64,000 nt of DNA, taken from contig JAAEAF010002373.1 in the NCBI GenBank assembly GCA_011037195.1, positions 62,001 through 126,000 of the forward strand, written 5' to 3'. This DNA is from Triatoma infestans (lineage: Eukaryota > Arthropoda > Insecta > Hemiptera > Reduviidae). The translations under genes and the position numbers were made by a program. Below the pieces are notes generated by a model. That model was given only the letters and a program-made list of their open reading frames with translations. It ran no database searches and was not told where the DNA came from. This document shows, piece by piece, positions 49,223 through 59,260 of this stretch (within the stretch, counting starts at the first letter, position 1; each line of letters starts with the position of its first letter).

Positions 49223-50850
49223 CGGTTTTTAAACCGTTGGTGTTTCTATGGAAAAAATCACCAAAATCTGAAAGATCAGTAAGTTCACATTTCTGTTCAA
49301 CCAATTTGCAAATAGAAATTTTTGACAACACATTTGATCGTAAATTAATATTACATAGATGACAGAATGGATATACAGAATGTATGACATTTTTTTATCC
49401 TAAAAAAATGTTTTAAATAAAAGTTGTAGCACATTAAAGGAAAATCGCAAAAAACTAAAAAAATCCATTCAATAAAAACTGGCACTTCCGGTCAACAGAT
49501 TTTCTTCAAACTTGGAATTTTGACAATATATTTAATTCTAATTAATATTATTTAGATGATAGAATTATGCTATAAAGGTCTATGCTGAGAAGAATTTACG
49601 TATGGACCCTTAGGAATAGGGAGATATGCATCTTCTTGGACAGCCAGGCAGCTCTGAAGGCTCTTGGGGGCCTTCAGAATCATTTCTTCCCTAGTCAGGG
49701 AATGTAGAGACTCTCTGGAGTTGCTTTTCCGGCACAATAAAATGTGGCTGGTATGGAATAACACAAGGGAATAAAAGGTAATGCAGCTAGCCGTCCAACT
49801 GGCCAGGAATGGAGCGAACACTCCATTCTGTAGGCCGGAACCTGTTCTATGAATAGCCAAAGTATGGCGAGGGCATCTCTGAAGGAACTGGACTCGGATA
49901 GAACATAATCGCCAATGGAGGCTAAGCACTGGGGCAAGACACGGCAAACTGGTTATGCCATGTCTGTGTAATAGAGGAAACCAGAGAAACCCTGGATTTA
50001 AGCAGATTTGTCTGATAGCGGGCCTGTTTACAGGGCATAGTAGGTTCAACAAACATCTGCATAAGGTGGGGTTAATTGAGTCGGAACCTTTGTGCAGACT
50101 ATGTCAGAGAGAGAGGAGATGACGGCCTCTCACCTGTTGTTTGATTGTGTCGCAATCGGTAGATTGCGGTACGAGATCTTTGGCTTGTTGAGACTGGAAG
50201 ATAAATTACTGCAAGACGGGCTGGTGGGGAAGGTTCTGGACCTCATGAAGAGGGGAGGATTCCTCTACTAGATATTAGGGGGTTGGCACAATAAGCCTCA
50301 ATGGAAAAGGCTGCAGTGCCTGGGTTGGAGTCCCCCCCCCCTGCGTCATTCTAATTCTAATTCTAGATGATAGAATTGCATAATAAACTAAAATAGCACT
50401 TTTTTTTTTGGAGGAAAACATAAGCCCACCCATCCACCAAAATCTGACTTAAATGATTTTTCTTCAATTTAAAATTGTTGCACTAAATTCCATAATTAAT
50501 GTACCAACTTTAAGGGAAACGTTGGAGTTGTTTCTGTGAAAATCGCAAAAAACTGGAAAAAAGCCATTCAGTACAGTGGTTACTTCTGGTTGTGTGGAAT
50601 TTTTCGTCAGACAAACTGACTGACTGTCGGATCCGATGGTTTATACCTAAAAGGAATATCAAATTTGATTTTTTTTTATTTTTCTTATGCGAGCTTTGCT
50701 GTTCACATATAGTCAAACACATATTTTTTCTGAAAAACACTTTTTTTGGACTCAAAAGACCTCAAAAAACGTGTATTTTCGGTTCGTATCTCAAAAATTT
50801 GACATGATTACAATTCTTGCACTTACTAGGAGTAAGAGAAAGTAAAAAAA
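49223..50850 (+). repeat. Composite stem-loop repeat, forward copy split by a LINE
   Basis: Internal blocks run from about 49250, are interrupted at 49577-50363 by a LINE, and resume at 50364 to the 3' hairpin (ATTCTTGCACTTACTAGG...GTAAGAGAAAGTAAAA) at 50812-50848. The repeat therefore predates the LINE insertion. Confidence 0.75.
49577..50363 (+). pseudogene. 5'-truncated LINE: RNase H and C-terminal zinc-knuckle region
   Basis: The + strand reads ICIFLDSQAALKAL near 49627, the core of an RNase H domain. After several breaks it reads GHSRFNKHLHKVGLIESEPL, then CRLCQREEETASHLLFDC near 50095-50150, a C-x2-C-x8-H-x4-C motif. GRLRYEIF and KVLDLMKRGGFLY precede a stop near 50270. A 3' tail of repeated ATTCTA follows. 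The flanking composite-repeat sequence is duplicated on both sides (TAGATGATAGAATT...ATAAA ending at 49576 and starting at about 50363), a target-site duplication of roughly 20 bp with some divergence. The element is of the I/LOA/R1 general type and is dead. Confidence 0.85.
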
Positions 50851-51319
50851 ATGGCTGCGGACAAATTCCTGAGTTTATTTATGAGATCTTTATCTATAGT
50901 CAAATTAAAAAATGTAATAATAATACATGGATAATTCGGTAGAAATTTATGTATTATTTCATTCTCTAACAACCTAATACTTAATATGTTTTTAAAACAG
51001 TAAAGCTGAACATAGATGGAGCCATTTTCGAGACCACTGCAAAAATTGAAAAATACAGTAACTTGGGAACTTTGGTTAACCGAGTTTGACTTAAAACTTA
51101 TCGGGTCTTGTACTAACATTCACTTCCTTTTTTTGAAATATTTTCTTCACACACACATATACACAATCACGTGACAACAAACCTGAATACAAGCAAAATA
51201 AAAATACACTTTAAATTTAATTAAAACTATTTTATTCTGAATTAATAATAGTAGTTAATAATAGTGTTATTATACAAAACCAAAGTTGGATAAAAACTTT
51301 ATTTCTACTTATCTGGAAA

Positions 51320-52365
51320 TTAAAAAAAATTACAATACTTCCTCTTACTAGGAGTAAGAGAAAGTAAAAAATCTGGTGTAAAATACCCACACAACTTTCT
51401 CTTACTTACTGCAATTTACAAAGTTATTATTGAAAATTTTTTTTTTTTAGTTATACTTTTTACTAAATGATTACTTGTCTTCAATCGGAGAAGATTAAAT
51501 TCGATTAGATTAATCCTTGGGGTGGGTGCCGATCCCAGGCTGCAGCCAGTAGAGACTTATTGTGCTTTACCCCCCTTGTAGGACTAGTAGAGAAACTACC
51601 CCACACTACATGAACTTTTTTCGATCGGTGAATCTAAACTTAATAAAATGACTATAATGAGAAAAGCATAACCTCTCCCCGACCCCTCCAAAAACTTTTT
51701 TAAATTGAACTTTATCGGGAAAAAGTTTCAAATAAAAAAAGGTTGGTCTCTGTATTCATAGTTAGTATTCCAAATTTAATAAAAATCTGTCGATGTATTT
51801 ATGCAGAAAATGAAAAGAAAAATAGAACTGTTCAGTAAAAACACACTCCTGGTCAATACAATTTCTTCAAACTCATAATTCTGGCAACATAATTAATTCT
51901 AATTAATAATAATTAGATGATAGAATAAACTAAAATAGCACTTTAATGTGGAAACATAACCTCATCTCATCCCCAAAAGTTCCCTTAAATGAAATTCTTC
52001 CGGAGAAAAGCTTCACAAATAAATATACTAAATTTAAAGAAAATCTTTGGAACGGTTTACGAGAAAATCGCAAAAAAAAAAAAATAAATTGAAAAATCTA
52101 TTCAATAGGTACTTCCGGTTGAGGAATTTTGGCATGCTGGATTCCCCCCATGCTGATACCCCCCACACGGAATGTCAATTTTGAATATTCTGCAATTTTC
52201 CATTTTTTTACTATGCTATTCTCCCATACAGACTATTTTCTAAAAACCACTTTTTTATTGGACTCAGGGAACTTCAAAACGTGTATTTCCGGTGAAAACT
52301 CGAGATAAAAAATTTGATACGATCACAAACGTCATTCTCTAATAGCAGGTACAGATTGGGAAATA
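51320..52365 (+). repeat. Composite stem-loop repeats in head-to-tail array
   Basis: A 3' end (CAATACTTCCTCTTACTAGG, then AGTAAGAGAAAGTAAAA) at 51333-51369 runs straight into a 5' end (AATCTGGTGTAAAATACCCA, then CACAACTTTCTCTTACTT). The second copy continues to a decayed 3' end near 52350 and is broken by the LINE tail at 51480-51605. Confidence 0.75.
51480..51605 (-). mobile_element. 3' end of a second LINE of the same family
   Basis: On the - strand it reads CTCTACTAGT, GCACAATAAGTCTC, GGCTGCAGCCTGGG and then a tail of repeated ATTAATCTAATCGAA type. It matches the 3' UTR of the 49577-50363 LINE (CTCTACTAGA, GCACAATAAGCCTC, GGCTGCAGTGCCTGGG). Only about 125 bp remain. Confidence 0.65.
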
Positions 52366-52459
52366 TAAATCTATATTATAAACTTTATACTTGATGATAG
52401 TGAAATGTGGTACACCTTTTGTTGACCACATGACTGACAATGAATAATAAAAAAATTCC

Positions 52460-52850
52460 TTACCCCTGGCAAGGACCGTCTGTTGTTCACTGATCAAGCA
52501 GTTAAAAACTCAATACATTCTTTTAGTCCAAAGAAAGCTCCCGGAAATGATGGTCGATACTCAGCAAATAGTATATAAAATTTACTTTGAATTTCCAAAG
52601 TCTATAGTTGCTCTTTATAACAATGTATGCTAAACGGTAGTTCTCCAAACCTATGGAAACTCTCCATTACAATGTCAATCTTTAAACCAGCATGGGGCAG
52701 TATAGATTTAATATCGATAAATAGTGACTGATCCAGTATGTTATCTTTATGGGAAAAACTTTTTGATAGGTCATGCATCACTCGTATAGAAATGATTGTG
52801 TTAGTGATAAACAATACTGTTTTGCCCCCTCCCCCAGAAGAGTACATTGG
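52460..52850 (+). pseudogene. LINE reverse transcriptase N-terminal fragment
   Basis: One frame reads DRLLFTDQAVKNSIHSFSPK, then KAPGNDGRYSANS, a stop, and later SSPNLWKLSITMSIFKPAWG, then LLSLWEKLFDR-like sequence. The KAPGNDG and P..WK....IFKP landmarks are those at the start of jockey/R1-type reverse transcriptases. Two stops are visible. Sequence after 52850 could not be assigned. Confidence 0.65.
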
Positions 52851-53021
52851 ATAACTTAATGAAAGTAAAAGGATTAATAGATCTTAAATAAAAGAGAAAT
52901 AGTCTTATTAATAGTGGGGCTGTTTAGCGGAACACTTGATGCCAATTGATGGCCACTATAATTGCTCAATTTCATGATCTTTGCAGGAATGCAGCAATTT
53001 GCATTTATAAGATTATTTCTT

Positions 53022-53275
53022 TACTGGAGGTCGGCAATTACAATTAGCACCTTTCAAGCCACAAGGAAATTAACGCAAAGTTGTTCCCAAGGTTCTTGCA
53101 GTGGACCAAAGTTCAGGATTATCTAATTTGACTTCTTTACTCTAGCTGGTATATTACCTGTCAGCTTCCTTTAGGTCATCAAGGTGTTTTTCTTTTTACT
53201 TTCTCTTATTCTTAGTAAGAGGAAATACGGCATTCTGGTCGAATTTTTTGAAATTTACATTTTAACCGGAAATAC
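53022..53275. repeat. Left arm of a 250-bp inverted repeat
   Basis: Reverse complement of 54062-54313. Shared strings include CTGGAGGTC, AAGGTTCTTGC, GTGGACCAAAGTTCAGGATT, CAGCTTCCTTTAG and AAGGTGTTTTTCTT. The outer part may be LINE-derived; the inner part (CTTAGTAAGAGGAAATACGG, TTTTAACCGGAAATACATG) is a reversed 3' end of the composite repeat. Confidence 0.75.
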
Positions 53276-53534
53276 ATGTTTTGAAGCCTCTCTGAGTACG
53301 AAAAAACGTTTTCAACGAATGATTTTTTTTTTCCTTCAAAATAAATGTGTGTGAACAAAATATTTTTTGAAAAATACTTGAGTTTCCGTATTGAGACCCC
53401 GCTTAAGTAGTTTGATAAAAACCAACGTTTTGCCCGAGTTTCAATGAGCCTCTTCAGAGTCATTAGAGCTTGTAAAGCAATAAAGATTCAAGGGATAATA
53501 AACGCGGGAATCTAAAAGATCAAAATATTTGTTG

Positions 53535-54035
53535 TTGTTTGTGTGATGGATGCCAGAAATATATTTTATTTGAAAAAAATCAAGAAAAATCTAACATTCG
53601 CTGGCAAAAAGGGTACAAACAGGTAGAAGACTGCATTTACAGAAAGTCTTTTCGAGTTCACGGAACTTTGGGAGCTTTGTCTTTTCATCCCGTCTCACAG
53701 GGGGAAGATACTCGTATGTACTAACAAGAGAAGGCATTCTTTCAAGACAGTCTATATTAGACATTGAACTAGAACACTTGATTCATGAATCGCTACTTTA
53801 GCATCAGTGCCAGTTATAAGTTGAAACATAAGAGTTTATTCTAATTAGTTTCAGTATATTAATAAACATATTACTGTGATATTGCAAAGTATTTAAATTC
53901 ACTTAAAGAATAATATAATTATTTCAAAAACAATGGTGATCTTATACTTATTTCTAAAACTTCTCTCAATTTCTCAAACTTACACACAAGCCCTTTACTA
54001 AACCGCTCACGCCACAAACCACTACTACAACACAA
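53535..54035 (+). mobile_element. Decayed solo LTR related to the 57151 LTR retrotransposon
   Basis: It lies in the loop of the inverted repeat. Its second half follows the same order as the LTRs at 57151 and 60938: GAATCGCTACTTTAGCATC, CAGTGCCAGTTATAAGTTGA, ATTTCTAAAACTTCTCTCAA, ACACAAGCCCTTTACTAAAC, CGCTCACGCCACAAACCACT. The 5' half is too diverged to align by eye, so the start is approximate. Confidence 0.6.
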
Positions 54036-54061
54036 CACATCAATAAACATTTCATTTGTAT

Positions 54062-54313
54062 TCATTCAAATTCCGATGAAAACTGAATTTAAAAAAAAAA
54101 TTGACCAGATTGCCGTATTTCTTCTTACTAAGAGTAAGAGAAATTAACAAGAAAAACACCTTAATGGGACTAAAGGAAGCTGGCAGGTAATCTACTTTAA
54201 GTAAGGAGTCAAACTGGATAATCCTGAACTTTGGTCCACCGCAAGAACCTTGTGAAAAACCTTGCATTACTCACCTAGTGAGAGTGTGCTAGTCGTAATT
54301 GTAGACCTCCAGT
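54062..54313. repeat. Right arm of the 250-bp inverted repeat
   Basis: Inverted partner of 53022-53275 (see that entry). Together they enclose about 790 bp, so the whole could fold into a long stem with the LTR relic in the loop. Confidence 0.75.
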
Positions 54314-54401
54314 TAGAAATTGATTTTTTGGGTATTCTGGGAGTACATTTTGCCTTAATGATTCCTTTAAAATATCTCTTCAGTAAAATGATTGTTCTGA
54401 C

Positions 54402-54428
54402 ACACACACACACATATATATATATATG
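54402..54428. repeat. (CA)n(TA)n microsatellite at the mariner truncation point
   Basis: CACACACACACACA followed by TATATATATATA. Mariner homology begins immediately after it. Confidence 0.9.
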
Positions 54429-54429
54429 T

Positions 54430-55442
54430 CTTGGGCACAGTACAACGGAAACGTTTGAAAAACTGTGCCAGGCCTATGGAGACAATGTTTTGTCGAGAGC
54501 ACAGGTTTTTATGTGGTTTAAGTCGTTTGCAGAAGGAAGGGAATCAATTAAAGACGAGCCTCGCAGCGGACAGCCTTCATATTCAAGAACCGACAAAAAT
54601 GTTAGCAGAATCCGCGATCTCGTGCGTTCAGATCGTCGTTTGACAGTCCGAATGGTCGGCGAAGAGTTGAATTTGACTCACACAACCGTTCATCAAATTT
54701 TGACTAATGAATTGGGGATGAGAAAAATTTTTGCAAAAACGGTTTCGAAAAATCTTTCACAAGAGCAAAAAGACATCAGAAAGGAAAGGAGCCTTGACTT
54801 TTTGGGAGCAATTGAAAACGATCCCAATTTTTTGGAACGTGTTATTACAGGAGACGAGTCTTGGGTGTTTGAGTATGACCCAGAAACTAAGCGACAGAGC
54901 ATGCAGTGGCACACTTCAACCTCGCCAAGGCCAAAAAAAACAAGTATGAGCCAGTCAAAAATCAAATGCATGCTGATTTGCTTTTTTGATAGCCAAGGAA
55001 ACGTTCACAAAGAATTTGTGCCTCAATGCCAAACGGTAAACCAACATTTTTACCGAGAAATTCTTGAGAGACTTCGAAAAAGAGTCATGCGTGTGAGACC
55101 AAACATAAAAAACAAGTGGGTGTTGCATCACGACAATGGTCCGTGTCACACCGCGATTTCTATTAATGAGTATTTGGCCAGTAATAACATTCCTATGGCT
55201 CCTCAGCCTCCTTATTCACCCGACTTGAGTCCATGTGACTTTTTTTTGTTCCCCAAATTGAAAATCACCTCAAGGGACGTCATTTTGGAACATTGGAGAA
55301 TATTCAAACAGCCGTAACCGACCAACTGAAGTCTATTCCAGTATCCGAGTTCCAGCACTGCTATAACGAATGGAAGAATCGTCTTCAGCATTGTGTGGCT
55401 TCCCAAGGTAGTTACTTTGAAGGGGACAAGATTGAATTGTAA
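54430..55442 (+). pseudogene. Mariner transposase, DD34D catalytic triad intact, one late frameshift
   Basis: The open frame runs from before 54430 to 55317. It holds the helix-turn-helix region (FMWFKSFAEGRESIKDEPRS, then GEELNLTHTTVHQILTNELG) and the three catalytic aspartates at codons 54853 (VITGDESW), 55132 (HHDNGPCH) and 55237 (SPCDFF). 34 residues lie between the last two, the mariner signature. One missing base near 55260-55266 shifts the frame. In the next frame the normal tail continues (HFGTLENIQTAVTDQL, then YNEWKNRLQHCVASQGSYF) to TAA at 55440-55442. Because the N-terminal start and left end are missing, it is not mobile by itself. It is younger than the mariner at 14 kb, judging by a single frameshift against several. 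Confidence 0.9.
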
Positions 55443-55506
55443 TTTTATTTGAATAGATATTTGAAAAGATAAAAAATCAGTCTCATTACTTAATTTACAC
55501 ACCTCG
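54430..55506 (+). mobile_element. 5'-truncated mariner with one intact end
   Basis: The right terminal inverted repeat is at 55478-55506 (outer end CGAGGTGTGTAAATTAAGT on the - strand), flanked by TA at 55507-55508. The left end and about 30 N-terminal codons are missing; a microsatellite stands in their place. The terminal repeat shares CGAGGTRTGT with the mariner at 13897-15204, so the two belong to related but distinct mariner lineages. Confidence 0.9.
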
Positions 55507-55559
55507 TATATATATGTATTCATTACGACCGCTGTATTCAATGTTGTAAAATATTAATA

Positions 55560-55975
55560 AGAAAAATTAATATTAATATACGAAAATCAGTTAACCAGAA
55601 GTTAACGATTTTACGGAACAGGTTTTTGAATAATTTGGAATTTTCTCGATATCGATATAACGATTTCCTTTAAACTTTGAAAACTAATTGCATGGACATA
55701 AAACTCTAACTTATATTCCTAACATGTTATGAAAAAACTGTCTTTACGTGGTTCTGAGAAATGTGAGAGATGTTAAAATTAAAAATTTGTTCGTTCATTA
55801 TTGGCGCTCATTACAAAGTAATCGTTCTCTATCTACCTCGGTTGTTAGGTTGGCACTGCCCCCCTCCATCATCTGCATATTATGTTGGTGCACAGTGAAA
55901 TTTGAAATTTTTTATATATGTAAACGGTGTAAGAGAAAGTTATGTGACTTTTTCACATCAGATTTTTACGTTGGC
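55560..55975 (-). repeat. Composite stem-loop repeat, reversed 5' half with an insertion
   Basis: Reversed internal block (AATCAGTTAACCAGAAGTTA, TTTTCTCGATATCGATATAA) and then the reversed 5' end (GTAAGAGAAAGTTATGTGAC, TTTTTCACATCAGATTTTTA) at 55930-55968. A foreign segment of unknown type lies at about 55795-55895. Confidence 0.65.
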
Positions 55976-56009
55976 TACTGGTATTTAGAGATTGATAAAA
56001 TGCCGTTTT

Positions 56010-56167
56010 AACTGAATGGTTTGCGTAAGTGTACAAGGCAATGCAGCCGGCATTTTCTGCCAGGTTTTGAACATATATGGTGGTACCCTATGGTGCGTAA
56101 AAGCGCAGATGAATCACACATCCATTTTACACCCCATTGTTCGTGTTGCTACCATGATGACAATGAA
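56010..56167. other. Unassigned repeat-like segment ending in a microsatellite
   Basis: A block of higher GC (GCAATGCAGCCGGCATTTTC, ATATGGTGGTACCCTATGG) with no coding match. It runs into an (AT)n tract at 56168-56195. It may be a short non-autonomous element. Confidence 0.35.

Positions 56168-56195
<28 letters not shown>
56168..56195. repeat. (AT)n microsatellite
   Basis: About 14 uninterrupted AT dinucleotides. Confidence 0.95.
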
Positions 56196-56198
<3 letters not shown>

Positions 56199-56334
56199 GG
56201 CAGATAAACAGTGAAAGGTGATTAAAAGAAGGAGAGAATCGAATTGTGTAAAGATAAATTTTATACAAGCGGTTGAAGTTTAATGTGCAGTTAATCAATA
56301 AAGAAAACTTTCCTATAGGTACTGTTTTCAAATT

Positions 56335-57086
56335 TTTACTTCCTCTTACCCCTCTAGTAAGTGGAAGTATTGTGATCGTGCCAAATTTTCGGAATTGAGT
56401 TTTCACCGGAAATATCCGTTTTGAGGTCCTCTGAGTCCCAAAAGTGGTTTTTAGAAAAATTGTGTATGCGTGTGTGTGTATGAGAACAGCATAGCTCAAA
56501 AATGAAAAATCATAGAAAGTTCAAACTTGGTATTCCGTTTAGGTATCATCATGGTATCTGACAGTAGGTTATCTATCACAATTCCTCAACCGGAACGTAC
56601 CACTTTACTGTAATAGGAACCAAAGAGAGGGATCCATAGCAGAGAGAGAGAGACAGACAAAAATGACAGGTCCACTCTCTCGGACTAGAGTGGGAGAAAA
56701 AACTGCTTAAATACAGCGACAGGAGATATACAAGTCATATAGCAGAGTTCATACAGCAGTCACAACGTGTCATCTACATACTCTTTACCTCTCTACCATT
56801 CTATATATTTTAGTGTAAAATCCAGACAATCAGTGTCACTAATAATCATTTTCTCTCCTTCATCATACCCATTTTACTCGTATTACTTTCTCAAAAATGG
56901 CTCAATCGATTTTCATGAAACTTAGTATATCAACTACACATAAAAAGAGCTACAACTTTTATTTGAAACATTTCTCCAAGAAAACTCATTTAAGGGTACT
57001 TTTGGGGGAGGGTTGGGGGGGTAATGGGTCCTCTAAAAGTACTATTTTCAGTTTATTACGCAATGCTATCATTTAAATAATATTAA
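56335..57086 (-). repeat. Composite stem-loop repeat, reversed copy hit by LTR and piggyBac
   Basis: It begins (in + direction) with the 3' hairpin ACTTCCTCTTACCCC...AGTAAGTGGAAGT at 56338 and then AGTTTTCACCGGAAATATCC. At 56609-56872 it is interrupted by a solo LTR, and at TTAA 57083-57086 by the piggyBac. The sequence at 62073-62490 is again reversed repeat, probably the other side of this host copy. Confidence 0.75.
56609..56872 (+). mobile_element. Solo LTR with 5-bp target duplication
   Basis: It starts TGTAATAGGAACC and has CACTCTCTCGGACTAGAGTG and a TATA-like TTAAATACAGCGACAG. It ends TCTCTCCTTCATCATACCCAT. TTTAC lies on both sides (56604-56608 and 56873-56877). The surrounding composite repeat is continuous once the LTR is removed. 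Same family as 44293-44640, and related at its start to 46335. Confidence 0.75.
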
Positions 57087-57150
57087 CCCTCTGCCGACAA
57101 GGGTGGGGTCGGATACGACCCAGCTCTTACATTTCTGTGAACTACGCATG

Positions 57151-57693
57151 TGTAGTGGAAGGACAAAATCGAAAAATAATAGTTTAAAGTTTCTGAATAT
57201 TTTATAGTATCCAAAATTGTATTTTTGTTAATATTTTATAATTATTTTAGTGCTGTGAATTTACCTTCAGAAAGTGTGTATTTTAGAACCAGGTATATTA
57301 AATCTGTCATTGCTATTAAGAAAACAAAGACACTAAATTCCGTTAGGCCAAACCTTTGTAAGAAAATTCCCCCGCGAGAGAGAGAGAGCAATTCCAAAGA
57401 ATAGAGTCTGCCATAGCTTTCAAAGAGTTCAAAAAAAGAGAGTCTTAACTCTACCTTCAAACAGGACGCTTCAGGAATTGCTATCTAAATATCTGTGCCA
57501 GTTATAAATTAAATAAATTTATAAACCAAATAAGTTGTTATTATTTTAACAGAATATATTTATTTATAAAACAGTAGTGTGTTCTTAATTACTCTTAATT
57601 CTTATAATCTATTTCAAGCAAACATACAAGCCCTTTTCGCTAAAACGCTACGCCACAAGCTACCTATACACACATCCACACCATTACATTACA
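57151..57693 (+). repeat. 5' LTR
   Basis: It begins TGTAGTGGAAGGACAAAATC and ends CACACCATTACATTACA. The first ~275 bp differ from the 3' LTR by about one indel. The stretch 57426-57545 differs at many positions, and the last ~150 bp are again almost the same. It contains a GA-rich CGCGAGAGAGAGAGAGC tract. Confidence 0.93.
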
Positions 57694-57713
57694 TTGGTGC
57701 CAGCTGTTTGGGA
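57694..57713 (+). promoter_or_regulatory. Candidate primer binding site
   Basis: TTGGTGCCAGCTGTTTGGGA begins one base after the LTR end (57695). Its TGG start and TGGTGYCA...TGGGA form fit the 3' end of a leucine-type tRNA, with mismatches in the middle. The tRNA identity is inferred. Confidence 0.6.
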
Positions 57714-57925
57714 TATTTTCAACGAGAATTCACAAATTTACAAGTACGTAAAAATTTCAATTTCATAATTAAACAAATTATCCATCAGATAATTTGATTG
57801 TTTTTAATTATTTTCTCATCGGAAATATCTAAATATTTCCCATTATTGAATTTTCTAGTGAATTTCATTTTTAAATTTTTGTAATTGTACCACTTGTACC
57901 TCAATCCCTTTCGAATTTTGAATTT

Positions 57926-59260
57926 ATGAGTGTACTTAATAGATCCCAAATTATAAAGATATTAAGCGATAATAACCTTTCTGTTGGAGGCAATTTACTC
58001 CAATTACGTAGACGTCTTGAAAAATATAATCTTTCCCCAAGTAATTCATTCAATTCCAAAATGTATAAGATAAATGGACAAGACATGGGCATCGACGCTG
58101 CTGTAGAATATTTACTTGCGCAACAGCAATTAGCAAATCCTCCAATAAATAATCAACCTAGTCCCTTAAGGAATTTGCAATTAATCAATAGCTTACCTAC
58201 CTTCGATGGCGAAAATTCAGCCAAAGTTTCAGATTTCCTTGACCAAATTAGCCATTGTGCTAGTCTTTCTGGCTGGGACGACGCTGCTAAATTAGAAATA
58301 TTAGCACTTAGGCTCTCAGGGTCTGCTAAAATATTTTACGACACCCAGAAGGCCGAACTACAACGCCAGGGTACAAATATAACGTATCCTCTAATTTCAG
58401 AGCGACTTCTAGCCCGATTTCGTAAGGAAAAAACACCCTTAGTCCTCTTACAACAGATGACTAATATTCAGTCCTTGCCCACTGAGTCTCCTGAAACATT
58501 CGCGGATAGGATTAGACATATCCAATCCGCCATTCATTTAAAAGCTCAAGCTAACCCATTCGAGGCCTTACAAACAATATTAGATAAACTGGCCACTGAT
58601 GCATTCTTGAAGTCACTTCCTCAACCGCTTCGTAATGAGGTGCGAACGAAGCTTCCTCAAAAATTAGATGAAGCACTTTCCTATGCCAATGCCCTAAAAG
58701 AAGTTCAGGCTTCTGAAACAAACCCCACAGTTTTCGCTGTAACTTCGAAAAATTCTAATCGTACACCTCCATCTCCTTGTCGTTACTGTGGACAAATGCA
58801 TTTCCACAGAGAATGCCCGCATCGTAATAAAAGTCAAAAGCCACAATTAAAACCAACTACCACTTGTAGAGTATTTAATGTAATAAAGAACAGACCTTGT
58901 CGCCATTGTTCCGGTCCACATTTTGACGTGGACTGCACCAACAAATTGAGACCAAAACCTCGTACTAACTTTGGCAAAATGCCTAACAATTTTAATGTAC
59001 CAAAAAATTTCAATCGCAGGGTATATAATAATAATCGTTATAACAATAATAATAATAATCAATATTATAGTAATAATCATAGCCCTCGAATTAATTCAAA
59101 CAATTCGCGATTTAACCCTTATTCAGATAGATCCCAGTATAGTCATAATAATGGTAACGAAACTAGCAATAACCTCCAAAATAGGCCCACTTGCCAATAT
59201 TGTTCAAAATTTGGACATACGGCTCGTAATTGTTTCCAAATACAGCCCAAAACGAGTTAG
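57926..59260 (+). CDS. Ty3/gypsy-like Gag with N-terminal SAP-like motif and three zinc knuckles
   Basis: An intact 444-codon frame, the structural protein that packages the element's RNA into cytoplasmic particles. Residues ~5-33 (SQIIKILSDNNLSVGGNLLQ, then LRRRLEKY) match the two-helix SAP pattern, a DNA-binding motif unusual at this place. The Gag core is about 85-270 (LPTFDGENSAKVSDFLDQI, GWDDAAKLEILALRLSGSAK, RLLARFRKEKTPL, ESPETFADRI), like arthropod Ty3/gypsy Gag. Knuckles are at 285 (CRYCGQMHFHREC) and 325 (CRHCSGPHFDVDC), both C-x2-C-x3-H-x4-C, and at 423 (CQYCSKFGHTARNC), the canonical C-x2-C-x4-H-x4-C. An Asn-rich tract separates the last two. Stop TAG at 59258. No frameshift signal leading into a pol frame was found. 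Confidence 0.92.
   Translation: MSVLNRSQIIKILSDNNLSVGGNLLQLRRRLEKYNLSPSNSFNSKMYKINGQDMGIDAAVEYLLAQQQLANPPINNQPSPLRNLQLINSLPTFDGENSAKVSDFLDQISHCASLSGWDDAAKLEILALRLSGSAKIFYDTQKAELQRQGTNITYPLISERLLARFRKEKTPLVLLQQMTNIQSLPTESPETFADRIRHIQSAIHLKAQANPFEALQTILDKLATDAFLKSLPQPLRNEVRTKLPQKLDEALSYANALKEVQASETNPTVFAVTSKNSNRTPPSPCRYCGQMHFHRECPHRNKSQKPQLKPTTTCRVFNVIKNRPCRHCSGPHFDVDCTNKLRPKPRTNFGKMPNNFNVPKNFNRRVYNNNRYNNNNNNQYYSNNHSPRINSNNSRFNPYSDRSQYSHNNGNETSNNLQNRPTCQYCSKFGHTARNCFQIQPKTS

Noticed and set aside
49570..50052. 160-codon open frame on the - strand
   Set aside because: It is antisense to the LINE whose RNase H motif is clear on the + strand.
54262..54429. Real N-terminus of the mariner transposase at the first ATG of the frame
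   Set aside because: The first 56 codons read through the inverted-repeat arm and the CA/TA microsatellite; transposase homology begins only at 54430.
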